From assembly GCF_039555335.1 (NCBI RefSeq), contig NC_092637.1, forward strand, positions 4,370,038 through 4,434,037: 64,000 nucleotides of DNA, read 5' to 3'. This DNA comes from Amphiura filiformis (lineage: Eukaryota > Echinodermata > Ophiuroidea > Amphilepidida > Amphiuridae). Below the pieces are notes generated by a model that saw only the letters and a list, made by a program, of their open reading frames with translations, was not told the DNA's origin and did no database searches. Position 1 is the stretch's first letter. The number at the start of each line of letters is the position of its first letter. Shown here in pieces: positions 1 through 11,165 of this stretch. The translations under genes were made by a program, and so were the position numbers.

Positions 1-443
1 AAACTGTTATAAAAGTAATTAGGGCTTTATAAACTGCAATTATACGGTAACCGATATCATTTTATTTTGTTTGGTTAGATTAAACACCGCAATTAGTATA
101 AAGATTTTTCATGGTTTGTTCATGTTTCATTGAAGGCTTCATATTATCTGTTTTATATGAAACTTTGATAAGCTTTTGTCTAGCTATGACATTGACATTT
201 TGCAGTTGCTGTTGCACTCCTCCCCCTCAGAAAGGAAAATGTATTAGAGTGCCACATATCATTTAAGCTTTGTCTCTCCCTACTTCACTAGTCACCCGCA
301 CTCTCACTGACCCTGAACAATGGATATCACATACAAAGAAGTAAGATCAACTTGATGTTTATCGTCACGATCGTGTGGAAAATAAAAATCACTTTAATCG
401 CAATTACATTGGGTACGCAAAGGTACGCTAAGACCACTCATTT
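1..443. other. AT-rich stretch, nothing recognised
   Basis: No open frame, repeat or RNA gene stands out here. The sequence is AT-rich intergenic DNA leading up to a palindromic element. Confidence 0.5.
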
Positions 444-684
444 GTGACCGTACAGCACGAATGAGCCGTAAATCAATCCTCAATTGTATTCTGAGTTACA
501 GTGTAAAATGGGCATGAAGGTCATATTCATAGGTATTTCAATTTGGTGCTACGTGTATCTCATTAAATGAGGTACACGTAGCACCCAATTGAGGTACCTA
601 TGAATACGACCTTCATGCCCATTTTACACTGTAACTCAGAATACAATTGAGGACATTTACGGCTCATTCGTGCTGTACGGTCAC
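444..684. repeat. Near-perfect palindromic MITE (foldback)
   Basis: Two arms of about 118 bases face each other with only a few differences. The left arm begins GTGACCGTACAGCACGAAT and the right arm ends in its complement, with almost no loop between them at about 565-570. ATTT flanks both ends and may be a 4-bp target duplication. There is no coding capacity. The high identity of the arms suggests a recent insertion or recent foldback correction. The superfamily cannot be assigned from the ends. Confidence 0.85.
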
Positions 685-1343
685 ATTTAAGAATTGAGAA
701 TTGACCATTAATGTTCGAATACGGTTGTCGGTAGGCAAGGTCAAGGTTCGGTCATATAGGTCGCGAAATATGACGATCTCAAGATCGAGAATTGGATACT
801 TTGCCTATAGTTTGATTATCACAAGATGAATTACTTTTAAACTGAGTAAAGTTAAATGCAGTATAGGTGCAGGTTGGCAATCCATTCATTCTAATTGTTT
901 ACCGACATCCCATCGCTGTGCTTTGCATTCCCTTACTCCAACTCATTGCTAGGGAGAGCTACTGATAAACTAAGGTGTAAAATGAGATAAATTATAGAGT
1001 AATACGCAGGAAAGAAATCAACTAGTAGATGATTTGTAAAAGAAAAGAGTTTGGCAGATTGAGAAAGAAGAGGGAAAATGTAGTAATCGTCGTCTATTTG
1101 AGGCACGTTTTGTAACACGTCTAAACAAAGGGGCCAGTTGACCCCCTATGGATTTTCGACTGTGATGATAGTATCAGTGGATATAAATTATATTGGTCTC
1201 GTCTTTCTTTATATTGATACCAAGACAGATACAAACAATCCCATAATGTGGTCATAATCGGTCAAAATTGTGCCAACATTATTACTGGAAATGATACGAA
1301 ACCATTATAACATACACAAGAATTGCCATGCCCAAAATCTTTT
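685..1343. other. Intergenic, nothing recognised
   Basis: Short open frames occur but none has a recognisable domain, codon bias or splice context. No repeat structure was seen. Confidence 0.45.
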
Positions 1344-1782
1344 CTCAAGATGACACTTTCAACCGTCGGGTGTATTTTTCGATTTGTTTGAACTTTTTAG
1401 TTGTTGTTGCAGACGACGGGGTGCTAAAATCCACTTATAAATATAAACTTATTATATTTGACTTTAAGCTTAATGAGTTCTTTGAACTGTGTTATAGGTC
1501 TGAGATTGTCTGATAGTGAATGATACAGGAAATGTGGAGCATTCAAAACATTCACACAACTATGTGACATTAGGTTTATTCATTTCCCAGGATGACAGTT
1601 TTCGATTTAATGATCGTTCTCGTTACGTTTGTTACAGACGTCAGAGTGTTAAAATCCACACGGCATTTATATTAAAATTGCAACTTAATAATGTTAACTG
1701 TATCAAAAGAGTAAGATTGTTTAATATTTGACAGTGACTGATACTTTCGGGAACACTTCATAAAATGTGGAGCATTCTTCAT
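1344..1782. repeat. Diverged two-copy tandem duplication, period about 242 bp
   Basis: Copy 1 (about 1344-1553) and copy 2 (about 1586-1782) share an ordered series of words: a GATGACA start, CAGACG, GGTGCTAAAATCCAC versus GTGTTAAAATCCAC, and AAATGTGGAGCATTC near the end. The copies are clearly diverged. The two short plus-strand open frames in this stretch are paralogous by DNA, not by protein, so coding is unlikely. Confidence 0.6.
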
Positions 1783-2228
1783 TTGGTTAACCACGTTATC
1801 GTTTTGTTTTGACGCTTTATTTATCTAAACACATGTTCAATACGATATATGGGCTATTATATAGTGTGGTTCTGCGTGTTGCTGATCACACAATGTACGT
1901 GTCAAAAACAGGATTTTTGACTCTTTAAAAGTCTCATTTTTTGTTTAAGTCGTCACCTGAAAGATATATATACTAAAGACTGTTAACTAATTCTGAAGAT
2001 TTAGATAAGTAATCAGAGTGCGGCAAATTTATAAATAGAATCTGACTTCTAACTAGTATGACCTAGTTCTCGCAGATAGTGTGTCATTCATTTCCTTGCC
2101 ATCAAACTACGGATGCGTTTAGTGCATTAAAGGAATATTAAAAAAATATTCAGGATAATTTTAGATTATACTATTTTATTAATTTTTATTTAGTGCAGAT
2201 AGAGATTCTAACCTTAAATTATATTGTA
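1783..2228. other. Intergenic, nothing recognised
   Basis: AT-rich DNA without a recognisable gene or element. Confidence 0.4.
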
Positions 2229-2472
2229 TGTGACACGATCTGGTCCGTGGGGGCCAAAGAAGGCATTTTCGAAAATTGTGTTACTGTAATAATTACATTA
2301 CACTTACAATATAGGCTACCATTTACTGAAAACACCAAAGGTCTAGAATACTTTATGACGTTTTTTGATGTCTATTTTCTTATGTTTTTTACTGTTTTTT
2401 ACTCCATATTTTTACCTTTATCTCAGTTTCAAATTTGCCGCCTTTGGCCCCATAGACCAGATCATTTCACAT
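2229..2472. repeat. MITE with ends in GATCTGGTC...GGGGCCAAAG
   Basis: The left end (about 2229-2265) reads TGTGACACGATCTGGTCC then GGGGGCCAAAG. The right end (about 2438-2472) is its inverted counterpart, ending GACCAGATCATTTCACA. The interior is short and non-coding; the 96-residue open frame across it is incidental. A partial relative of the same terminus lies at about 19271-19330, so this is a multi-copy family. Confidence 0.7.
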
Positions 2473-4072
2473 ATTATTATTAAAATATACATACTGCTAT
2501 CAAGTAAAATGGTTGTCTGGGGCTAATAATGGAAATTTTGAGCTAAAATTGGGATTTTTTTGTCAAAAATGTTATTGTTTACTTAATATACACAAGTTTT
2601 TTTTTATATCAACTAATATTATTCATCCGAAGTTACAGGTTGGTCAGTTACCATATCAACCACATTTCTAGCCATTGTCAGTCGATTTTGATGATAAACC
2701 TGCCAAAAAAAACCTTTTATGTTCGCCTTCGTCAAAAACCTTTCGCTTCTGGGAGTTGCCATTATTAACTTTTTTGATGTACACATTTATATCAATGCAT
2801 TGGTATAATATTTATTTCAAATAATTTGAATCTCTTTTTAAAATTCCATTTTTCATCATGTATTTTTTTTGGGGGGAGGGGTTCAAAACTGAACCAAATC
2901 ATCAAAATAATGCATTTCACCCAAAAAAGTGCATTCTTCACAAAAAATATATTTGATAATAGTTGATATTTTTGGTGAAAAAGGGGGACATTTTTCAACC
3001 CAAATATTTCAGCTTTTTTCTGAAATGCCAGTCCGGTTAAACATTCAAAATCATATTTGCCACAAAATGTAAAATGTCTTTCAATTTTTAAAAATAATTG
3101 GATTTAGTATAGTCCAGAATAAAAGTCCACAGTGTTTGTCATGAAAACTAAGGTCTGACGCAGAGTCTGATGATAATACAACTAACATTGCACTCATAAA
3201 TAAGAACTGTCTTTAAAAAAGACAACGTCATAGATGAAGATAATACATAATTGAATAAATTAATAAATAATATAATAAAATAATTCGATCTATTTATTTA
3301 TTTATCAGGTCAAATAAGTTACATTGTTCAATACTCTACATGTATAAATTATGCCCGTAACATAGCACGGCCCTGCAAGGTGCTAACGCTTCAAAGGGTT
3401 CACAGTTCTGGTCGCTATGGTTCAAATCCCCGCACAGGCATGGAATCCTACGTAATATGTATCATGTTCGCTTCCATCTAGCGATCAATAACCTGAATAA
3501 CCATTGTGTAATTCAATTCAATGCACACGCTCATACACATGTGGTTCTTTGATGTCAATCGCACACAATATAACCCGTGATCAATAATGAACGTTGGTCA
3601 AAAGACGAGCTTACTGAAGTGAAAAATTATGTAACCATCACAAGAAGTAATGCGTACGCAATTTAATGCAAATGAGGGAAATACGTATTGCCAACTTGGT
3701 AATATTGTACACTCATAGCCCAAATTAATCACATCTTAGTGCCCAGTTTGGGTTTGTGGTCTTCATTAATATCGCAATTAAAAATATTTCTTTAAGAAAA
3801 AACCCAATTGTAGTAGAAACAATCTTTGAATTTATAAAGCTATACCGGTGTGGGCGAATTTTCCATGGAAAAGATTACACCCAAGATACAGTGCACCAAA
3901 TTAAGTGCATATTGTACCGCTAAAGTGGAAACAAAATTTTTTATACATCTCCTTGAATAAGTTCATCAGGATGTTAGATATCAAATAATGGTAAATTGTG
4001 CTTTGGAATTTGGAATTGTAAAGCACAATATACCAATATTTGTTATATATCCAAATGAGTCGAGTTATGTAT
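2473..4072. other. Intergenic, nothing firm
   Basis: Mostly AT-rich DNA with homopolymer runs. A tRNA B-box-like string (GGTTCAAATCCCCGC) occurs near 3420 but without a supporting A box or cloverleaf. No gene was recognised. Confidence 0.4.
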
Positions 4073-4245
4073 TGGGCTATTCCAGTTAAAATCCATACAC
4101 CCCCTACATAAATGGAAAACATGACCTTTATCTCCCACACGGGGAGTGTAGATTTCAAACGGAGTTACCCATTCAGATAATCCCATTTGAAATTGTGCAA
4201 TATTAAGGTCATAGGGGGTGTATGGATACAACTGGAATAGCCCAT
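4073..4245. repeat. MITE with TGGGCTATTCCAG termini
   Basis: The ends form inverted repeats of about 34 bases: TGGGCTATTCCAGTT with CCATACACCCCCT inside on the left, and the complement ending in GGAATAGCCCA on the right. The interior is about 100 bases and holds AAGGTCAT-type words. The two minus-strand open frames that cross it are not genes. The family is non-autonomous; the superfamily is not assigned. Confidence 0.8.
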
Positions 4246-5117
4246 TGTTTGTGATTTGAATGCGTGGCTGACTGTGCATTTCATATGCCTAAACTTGTTG
4301 GTTGAATTGCCTTGACCTTCAACCCAAATTTATATTATTATTACTCACTCAAGTATGTCTCTTCAAGCAATACACTTCACCTGCCACCGAATAAGCGAAT
4401 GCCACAAGTACATGTAACTATTTGTATATTGTGCCGCCATTTTCTTAAGGGAATAGTTTACATTATACTTATACTTCATCATAGTATACTTCAGCATCTA
4501 TTCTGTCAAGTAAGTATTGTAGTGTGATTTGCATGATCTCCTCTTGGTATTCTAAATATTTATGATAAATACAGTATAAAACTTTACTTGATTTAATTAA
4601 TTGCGCGTACCAATTTGAAATATATCAACGCAATGAATTTCATTCACATTTATAATCCTATTTATAGATATAGGGTATATCCCTTGTCAACGATATTCCC
4701 AAACTATGATGCTCGAGCAAGAGCCCTATACAAATTATTTGCTCAAAATATGGAGTAAGGTGGGCAGAAAATAATGTGCACGCTAAGAAAATGTGAGAAG
4801 GGTGATGGCAGGTCGGGATGTGAGGGCGGAAACATGGGGGAACATTACATTATTGCTGTATGAAAAGGCGCAGGAAAAACATCATTTGATTTTTTTTTGA
4901 TTTGCAAATCTGAGATTTCCACATTTTTTGATATGTATAAAGGGGGTGAAGAGGGTGGTTGTTGAAATACCGTTAAAACTCTATAATTAGCATATGTATG
5001 TGCTTACTATCGAGCGCTTTGAAAACATAAAACTGTACCAAAGTCCGGCGCTTTACCAACTGAGCTAATGGGGTTAAGACATATATTTGCAGGTTTACTT
5101 GTTCGTAAACAGTTCAA
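4246..5117. other. Intergenic with a tRNA A-box-like fragment
   Basis: At about 5043-5075 the minus strand reads TTAGCTCAGTTGG followed by AAAGCGCCGGACTTTGG, which is the 5' half of a tRNA (A box, D arm, start of the anticodon arm). No T arm or B box follows, so this is a tRNA or SINE-head relic. Nothing else was recognised. Confidence 0.45.
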
Positions 5118-5261
5118 CGAAAAAAAGCCCCCCTAAGAAATGTTGGTATAATCCAAAAACGGCTTGATCAATTCTGTTGTTTTAAAGTTAGGAACATAGG
5201 CTGATTAGTTATGCATCATCGGGGGTTTGTTGTTATCTTTTTTCATCTTCACTAAGAAATA

Positions 5262-6045
5262 CAGCCATTTATAAAATTGTTGGCCGAAAAAAAAGTTGCA
5301 CTTTCCTCCATAGGCCTTTTATGCATGACTTTTGGTTTCAGACCTCTTTCACCTGAAGAACATTAATCAAAAAGGAATGTTTATTTTTTATGTATTTTTT
5401 TATTAAAATTGTTGAAAAAAAGTTGCGATGTTCATGAATTAATTTTGACACATTTCAAACATGTTTTATGGTTCAGTGACTAATCATAAGCCATTTATGA
5501 AATTTTATTCATCAAACAAATTGCCCTTTTCTAAATTGGATTTTTGTATGCATTAAAATGCGTACATTTAATAAGTTTTTCATTCTCTTTAAATTTATTA
5601 GGAAGGAACAACTTTAACCAATGGACCAACAGATTCATTCTGGTTAGATCTTTTATGCTGGATACACTTGTTTCATTAGTCATTCCTTGAATGGTTCAAA
5701 AACATTTATATGGGTGGCCATTATCAAGACTCAACTTGTTACAAGCGGACAAGTGAGGGACAACACCACCTTAAAGGGCTCTGCAGCAAATCCTGTAGCA
5801 TGCAGGAAACCAACTTGACCAACAGCAGAGAAGAACGATGCTAGGAAGCCACACATGAAGGAAGGCCTATTCATTATTGAAAGACATGATTAAGCTTCAG
5901 CATTCATTTTAATTTATTCACTGAACCATAAAAAATACTCATTTAAAGGGAAAAACATGTCAAACACAAATTGAAGCATAAAAACCTATGTAGCAAATGC
6001 AACTTTATTTTGGTCGAAAATTTCATAAATGGTTGCATTTTGCAA
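5262..6045. repeat. Inner inverted-repeat element nested in the 2.7-kb element
   Basis: The left arm (about 5262-5510) and right arm (about 5895-6045) mirror each other. Shared words in inverted order are CCATTTATAAAATT/AATTT(C)ATAAATGG, GTTGCACTTT/GCAACTTTAT, CCATAGG/CCTATG and CACTGAACCATAAA. Identity is moderate, so it is older than the palindrome at 444-684. No coding sequence was seen. Confidence 0.55.
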
Positions 6046-6671
6046 TGAAGATGATAATAAAAATTCCTTTCAAAGGAATAGGGCGAGCAAATGAATTGTC
6101 AAGATAAAGGTGTTGTTCCATATTGACAATGCAGTATTACTTCGATTTTCACTTGTCATCATTAACAGAGGAGTGAAATTTTGATTGAAAGAATAAAAGG
6201 TTGGTGTTGGAATTTATCTAAATGACGAAGAGACCAAGGAGAGCAATCACAATAGGACAACAAAATAAAAAATAAAAATCCCTACACCATAGGACTGTAC
6301 GGTAAAACATGTACCAGGCTACTTTTTAGTCACCCCACCTTTGTATGACTACACAACAAAAAAGCCCTCCACCATAGGACTTTACGGTAAAATATTTAGA
6401 GTAGTAGGCCAATTAAACATTGAATAACCACTCATGACTTGAGGTCAAAACCATTATGTAAATATGACAATAGCCACTAAAATGGGCTCACAGACATGAG
6501 TTCATTATTATGTAAATGAGATGTTCAATGATTGCATGCGATCTCAAAAAAGGACATGTTGACATAAATTAATTGACTATGAGGTTGAAAAATAAATCCG
6601 GTGTGTGAATAGTTGATTCGGTGACCGACTATCAGTGAGCACGGTTAATTAAAGTTGTAAAAGAGGTTGTA

Positions 6672-6742
6672 AAGTGATGTAATGGGATTTCCCCTCAGGA
6701 AGTGATGTAATGGGATTTCCCCTCAGGAAGTGATGTAATGAG
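6672..6742. repeat. 28-bp tandem repeat, about 2.5 units
   Basis: The unit GTGATGTAATGGGATTTCC plus CCTCAGGAA repeats at 28-bp spacing with a third, truncated unit. Each full unit holds GGGATTTCCC. Two further sites of the same type follow at 6769-6778 (GGGAATTCCC) and 6806-6815 (GGGATTTCCC). Confidence 0.8.
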
Positions 6743-7158
6743 AAAGGTTAATGTTATAATTAAGGCTTGGGAATTCCCAAGCTCTCATCATGTGTATTAA
6801 TACTTGGGATTTCCCAGGGCCTGATATATAGGAAAAGGTAAACATATTTCTTCACAGTTGATAGTGTTGATCTGGGCTAGCTAGCTAATATGCTAACAGT
6901 CCAATTCCTTCAAAGAAAGGAAATTGCAAACCAGAAATATTTTATGTAGTCAAAGTACTACTATTTGCCAGTGTTGTCGGAGAAGATCTAGAATACGTCC
7001 AAGAACGTACTTCTTCCAAGAAAGGAATATATATTCTTCTGCCGATTTGCTGAAGTCTGGTTAAAGGAGCAACACAACGGTCAAAATAAGTGGGGACAAC
7101 TGCATCGCAGTCCTGCTTCCTGAAGATAGTGTGTGAAAGGTGGAAAGAGCACCAAGTT

Positions 7159-7278
7159 TGGAGAAAGCAGCGCAAGGAGTTAAATTTGGAGAACTGCGCA
7201 AGGAGTTTAGTGTTGGAGAACGGCGCAAGGAGTTTAGTATAGGAGAACTGCGCAAGGAGTTATAAACGTGTTTGGAGA
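7159..7278. repeat. 27-bp minisatellite, about 4 units
   Basis: Units starting GGAGAA at 7160, 7188, 7215 and 7242 share GCGCAAGGAGTT. The overlapping minus-strand open frame with repeated LRSSP residues is a by-product of the repeat. Confidence 0.75.
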
Positions 7279-7969
7279 ACACCATTTTCGTATAAGGATT
7301 TTATACGCAAGGATTTATAAATGCAAGTGCACAATGGACGTCGCTGATTTTCGCAGGACAAGTGAATAAGGATATATTACATCAGTCGTCCAGAACATTG
7401 CAAGAACTTTATGATCACCAAGAAGAAGAATGCTGGCTAAGTACTAAATAAGCAAAGTGTGATTATATTTGATTATTGTGTATGTGCATTGTTGTCGTAT
7501 ATATTGTACCAATAATAACGTGCTTTCAATTAAAGACTTAGGTTTTGTTAGCTTAATCAAACAGTGTATTTGTGGTGTGCATTCGTGTGAGTTCGGGTAA
7601 AAGGCGATTTTGGCCTTGAGTCAAGTACGACTCGTAACAAGATATCAAGATGAAATAATTACAAATTTTCAGAACGTTTCTCGCCCAAAAACGCAGAGCG
7701 TTTCTCGCCCAAAAAGTAGCAACAAAAATCCGCTCCCTTGATGCATAACTAATCAGTTTATGTTCAAAATATTCAAACAAGATAATTGATCAAGCCGTTT
7801 TTGGATTATACTAAAATGTCTAGGGGGGAGACTTTTTTAAAACCGTTTATATACCTATGTATATGAGTTATCAACCAATCAGAAATACTGCTAGTAGTGT
7901 CCAGGGGGCTAACACTTCCCGGCTTTATGATTTTATATCTCACAAATTATTGAAAATATCAATGTCGTT

Positions 7970-8140
7970 TTAATCCAGGTTAACACGGGCTACTTGATCC
8001 ACGTTCCGAGTTCGAATCGGTCCTGGCTGTTCTCGTCAATCATTCCCTTTCGGCCCCTGTTTCCTGTTCAACCGGGACAGGTTTCTTCTCAATCACACTG
8101 GGCTTTAATTCTTGCACCCCCCGGAATGACATGCAAGCTT
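7970..8140 (+). repeat. Possible tRNA-derived SINE fragment
   Basis: A B-box-like string (GAGTTCGAATCGG) lies at about 8008-8020. It is followed by a C-rich body with TTTCCTGTTC, GGGACAGGTTTC and CTGGGCTTTAATTC, a layout like the body of tRNA-derived SINEs. The A-box region is not clear and no poly(A) tail or target duplication was found. Confidence 0.3.
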
Positions 8141-8283
8141 GTAAATTTAAACGCTTGTTTATTCGTGTAAATTCCTGTTACTCCTATCCTACATCATTGA
8201 AAAAATGGCGCTAATATGCGTTCCTTTTGTTAAAATGCTATGGCAATTCGTTGTCGTTATTATATGACATCTTCCTTTTGCAG

Positions 8284-9871
8284 GAATGGGCAGTACCTTA
8301 TTGAAAAACATATCACAAGTGAAGGAGGATGAGGGACCTATTAATATGCTTAATATTGACACATTATTGGTTATATTCAACTACTTGTATCTACACGACA
8401 AATTAGTGGCAATGAGGTAAGAAGTAATTATTAAAAGTATTTTCAAATGACAATAAGAAACAATGCAAGTTTGTAAAATAAATGTTCACTATATTACCAT
8501 CGGAAGAAAACATCATCCGTGTGATTATAATGAAATTACATCATTATTATGTAAATGTATCCCTTCAGTAATCAGAAATTTTGATTTAATTGTGATTATG
8601 ATTTTTAGGGTAAACAAGGAATGGCACCATATTATCCAAAACCATACCTGGACTGTAATCGACTTCAGAGACAAAAGTCCCGACAAACAGGTTGGAGATT
8701 TAGAGCTGTATACAAGACGATATAGGCGGTTTGTATCAAAAAAGGCCGACAATTTTTTGAGTACCGAGACTGTGGCAAAGCAAGGCGATTTCCAGTGTAC
8801 AAAGGGTTGAAGTTCTTGGGCCTTTATGCCGGTACAAGTTTGAAAGCGATTTATTTAACTCTAGGCCAACTCAGCGAAGAGATTGTGAGCCTTCTACGCG
8901 TTAACTGTCCTAATATAGAGACATTGGGATTAATACGTTCATATGAACGTTATCCCAAAACACTGTATTTCCCACCGAAACTGCAACGGTTGGACCTGAC
9001 AGACATTGTTTACTATGGTCACCCTGACCGTATTATACCATGGTTAGAAAAGTGTCCTCATTTGGACAAAATAACCCTTCGTTGTACGAGACAAATATCT
9101 TCCGCAGATATGAACAGATTGTCAGAAATGACAAGATTGCGTCAGATAGAATTAATATCATGTAATTTTATAGATGATATTGATACCCTTTTCCGATCCA
9201 TGGCTCTCTGGACACATCTAAAAGTATTGACATTGCGAGATATGGCATATAATATTAATTCCCTTTTACGATCAATGGCTCACTGGACTCATCTAAAAGT
9301 TTTGACATTGCGAGGCGTGATATTCACCGACGAAGCATTCGAAGTGGCGATACCTGGAATATTGAATCTAGAAATACTTGAATTAGGAGGAACATCCGTG
9401 ACGTCATTAGTGGTTATTCTTATTGGAATTCATCTTAGGAAACTAAAATCATTGACATTGACATCATCACCTAGATTGATCAACTCACGTCCATGGCCAC
9501 GGTATTCATGTGATAGTTTACGAGCATTATCATACCATCACGAGCTTGAATACTTGGAGATACATCAACCAAACAATACTATAGAAGAAGAGAAAGATGA
9601 GAGAGAACGTTGGGTTAGGCAAATATATGACGTTTTAGTCACACTTCCTAAGATAACTAACGTAAAAATGCTAGGAGTCGAGATCCATTTTTGTTTTAGG
9701 AAAGAAACATATCCTGTCATCAAATATGTGGACATTGAAGTGGTCGATCTGAAGAAATACTACCCAGATCTTGTCGACATCGACATTGAATCAGAATGGA
9801 GAATAGGACAAGAGGAAAAACCTAGAAATGAATCGTCGAAGATTTTTAACAGATTCTTCAAAACGACATAA
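8284..9871 (+). CDS. F-box/LRR (FBXL-type) protein, two exons seen, one frame break
   Basis: Probable substrate-recognition subunit of an SCF-type ubiquitin ligase. An acceptor (TTCCTTTTGCAG) precedes 8284, and the first ATG is at 8286. Exon 1 runs to 8416 (donor GTAAGAAG). The 192-bp intron ends in TTTTTAG at 8608, and exon 2 runs to the stop at 9871. The F-box spans the junction: INMLNIDTLLVIFNYL, then LHDKLVAMR, then VNKEWHHII. LRR-like segments follow (LEILELGG, LRALSYHHELEYLEI). The frame from exon 1 stops at 8810 while the LRR frame is open from about 8750. Adding one T to the T6 tract at 8752-8757 would join them, giving about 464 residues. Either the T6 tract is an assembly error or the gene carries a null allele. 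An upstream exon is likely but was not identified. The FBXL subfamily is unknown. Confidence 0.8.
8417..8608 (+). other. Intron of the F-box/LRR gene
   Basis: A phase-2 intron with donor GTAAGA and a pyrimidine-rich acceptor ending TTTTTAG. Splicing joins AG from exon 1 to G from exon 2 as an arginine codon and restores the F-box sequence across the junction, which supports the call. Confidence 0.8.
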
Positions 9872-10831
9872 AAAAACGTTTAAATGACTTTAGATATCCG
9901 GCTATTAAAACATTAGACTTGGGGTCATTTTTTGACATGGAAAAAGCTAGCTTCTCATTTGATGTTTACTGAGGTATGGAGAGTGTGGCCTTCAACACGT
10001 AAAATTTGGAAGACTTTTTAGCATAACAAAGGGCTAGTTTCCGATACACGGTGCAGCAAGGAAAGTGGTTATTTGCATAGTAAATACACCATTAAATCAC
10101 GGCGAGGTGTAAATTGGGTGATGCATTAGAGTTTGTCACTCGGTCTATTGCAACTGGTTGTAATGAGATGTTGGTAAACACAATACAAAACGCCAGCTAT
10201 TAAGAACTAGACACCTGTTAATGAACTAAACATCTATAGTGTTTAAAGATAGGCACTATATATATATATCTAGATCATAAAAAAGCGTGTTTCATCTGAA
10301 AAGCAAAAGTGTTTCATTTTGTGTTTTAGGGGAATGTCATTTTCTTCATGTTTATGACCCTCCCCCTACACAGACTTAAGACAAATTATTCATTGTCGGA
10401 ACAAAGGCGAGGAGCACAGCAAAATTTTATAACAGAGAGAGTGCGCGGGGTGCGTTAACATTTTGATTGTGTGTAAAAGAACGCGCTCCGCGCGCAAAAA
10501 ATTTGCATTACATAACGAAAGATTGTGCGCACATTTTGATTGTTAGATTAAAAGAATGTGCACGCAGGGTGCGAAAATGTTGAATCACCAGCCCTTAATA
10601 ATTCTATTACCCCCCTATTTTGGATGTTAAAAATCATAACCCCCTTATATTTGGTCTAAAAAATTCTATGACCCCCGCCAGTACATTCATGACAACGCCC
10701 CCTTCCGAAGAAAATGACAGTCCCCTTAATGCATATACCTTAACTGTGTTAACACTACACTCTGATGTCGTACTATTCATTGCTTTAAAAAGAATCTCTA
10801 CTCATTTATTTTGATCCCGTAAATATTCGTT
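9872..10831. other. Downstream flank of the F-box gene; degenerate repeat at 10430-10730
   Basis: No AATAAA was seen just after the F-box stop. A short TA repeat lies at about 10257-10270. From about 10430 the sequence alternates words such as GTGCGCGGGGTGCG, GCGCTCCGCGCGC and repeated ATTCTATGACCCCC, typical of a degenerate dispersed repeat. No gene was recognised. Confidence 0.4.
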
Positions 10832-11016
10832 TTTGGCTGGGTTCCAATTATTCGCCTATGAATGTGATCCCGGAAGCTGTTCCGTGTCATTGCATTTTAC
10901 TGTTGTGTCAGTTGGACAACTGCTTGGTTACTGACATGTGTTTAGAGTAGAGTATTGACGTAATCCTGTGTGTAATTTTTGTTCATGTACAGGCGAATAA
11001 TTGGAACCCAGCCAAA
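10832..11016. repeat. MITE with perfect 26-bp inverted ends (TTTGGCTGGG...)
   Basis: The left end begins TTTGGCTGGGTTCCAATTAT and ends TCGCCT. The right end (10991-11016) is its exact complement, beginning AGGCGAATAATTGG and ending CCCAGCCAAA. The interior of about 133 bases is duplicated, diverged, immediately to the right (about 11027-11165) without the inverted ends. No protein is encoded. Confidence 0.85.
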
Positions 11017-11026
11017 GAAATCTGTT

Positions 11027-11165
11027 GCGCTGTGAATGTGGTCCAGGAAGGTGTTGCATGTCAGTGCATTTTGCTGTTGTGTCAGTTGGACAACTGTTTA
11101 GTTACTGACCAGTGTTTAGAGTAGAGTATTGAAGTAATCCTGTGTGCAATTTTTGTTCATTTTTA
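11027..11165. repeat. Second copy of the MITE interior, without terminal repeats
   Basis: It matches about 10860-10987 in order and orientation. Shared words include GTGTCAGTTGGACAACTG, GTGTTTAGAGTAGAGTATTG and GTAATCCTGTGTG. Divergence is roughly a dozen differences, so the duplication is not brand new. Confidence 0.8.

Larger units (their letters stand above)
5118..7840. mobile_element. 2.7-kb composite element bounded by about 95-bp inverted repeats
   Basis: The left arm (about 5118-5222) contains CCCCCCTAAG, TATAATCCAAAAACGGC, TTGATCAATT and GATTAGTTATGCATCA. The right arm (about 7735-7840) carries the same words in inverted order. No transposase was recognised between them. The inside holds a second inverted-repeat element, a 28-bp tandem repeat with kappa-B-like sites, and a 27-bp minisatellite. 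The segment from about 6.67 to 7.63 kb has an LTR-like layout (TATA near 6830, late AATTAAA, ending near CTCGTAACA), but no target duplication was seen, so that reading is tentative. Superfamily unassigned. Confidence 0.6.

Noticed and set aside
3379-3450. Possible tRNA or SINE (GGTTCAAATCCCCGC)
   Set aside because: Only a B-box-like string is present; no A box at proper spacing and no cloverleaf.
6672-7632. Solo LTR
   Set aside because: TATA, late polyadenylation-like signal and a TG...CA-like frame are suggestive, but no target duplication or internal retroelement sequence was found; kept only as a tentative note.
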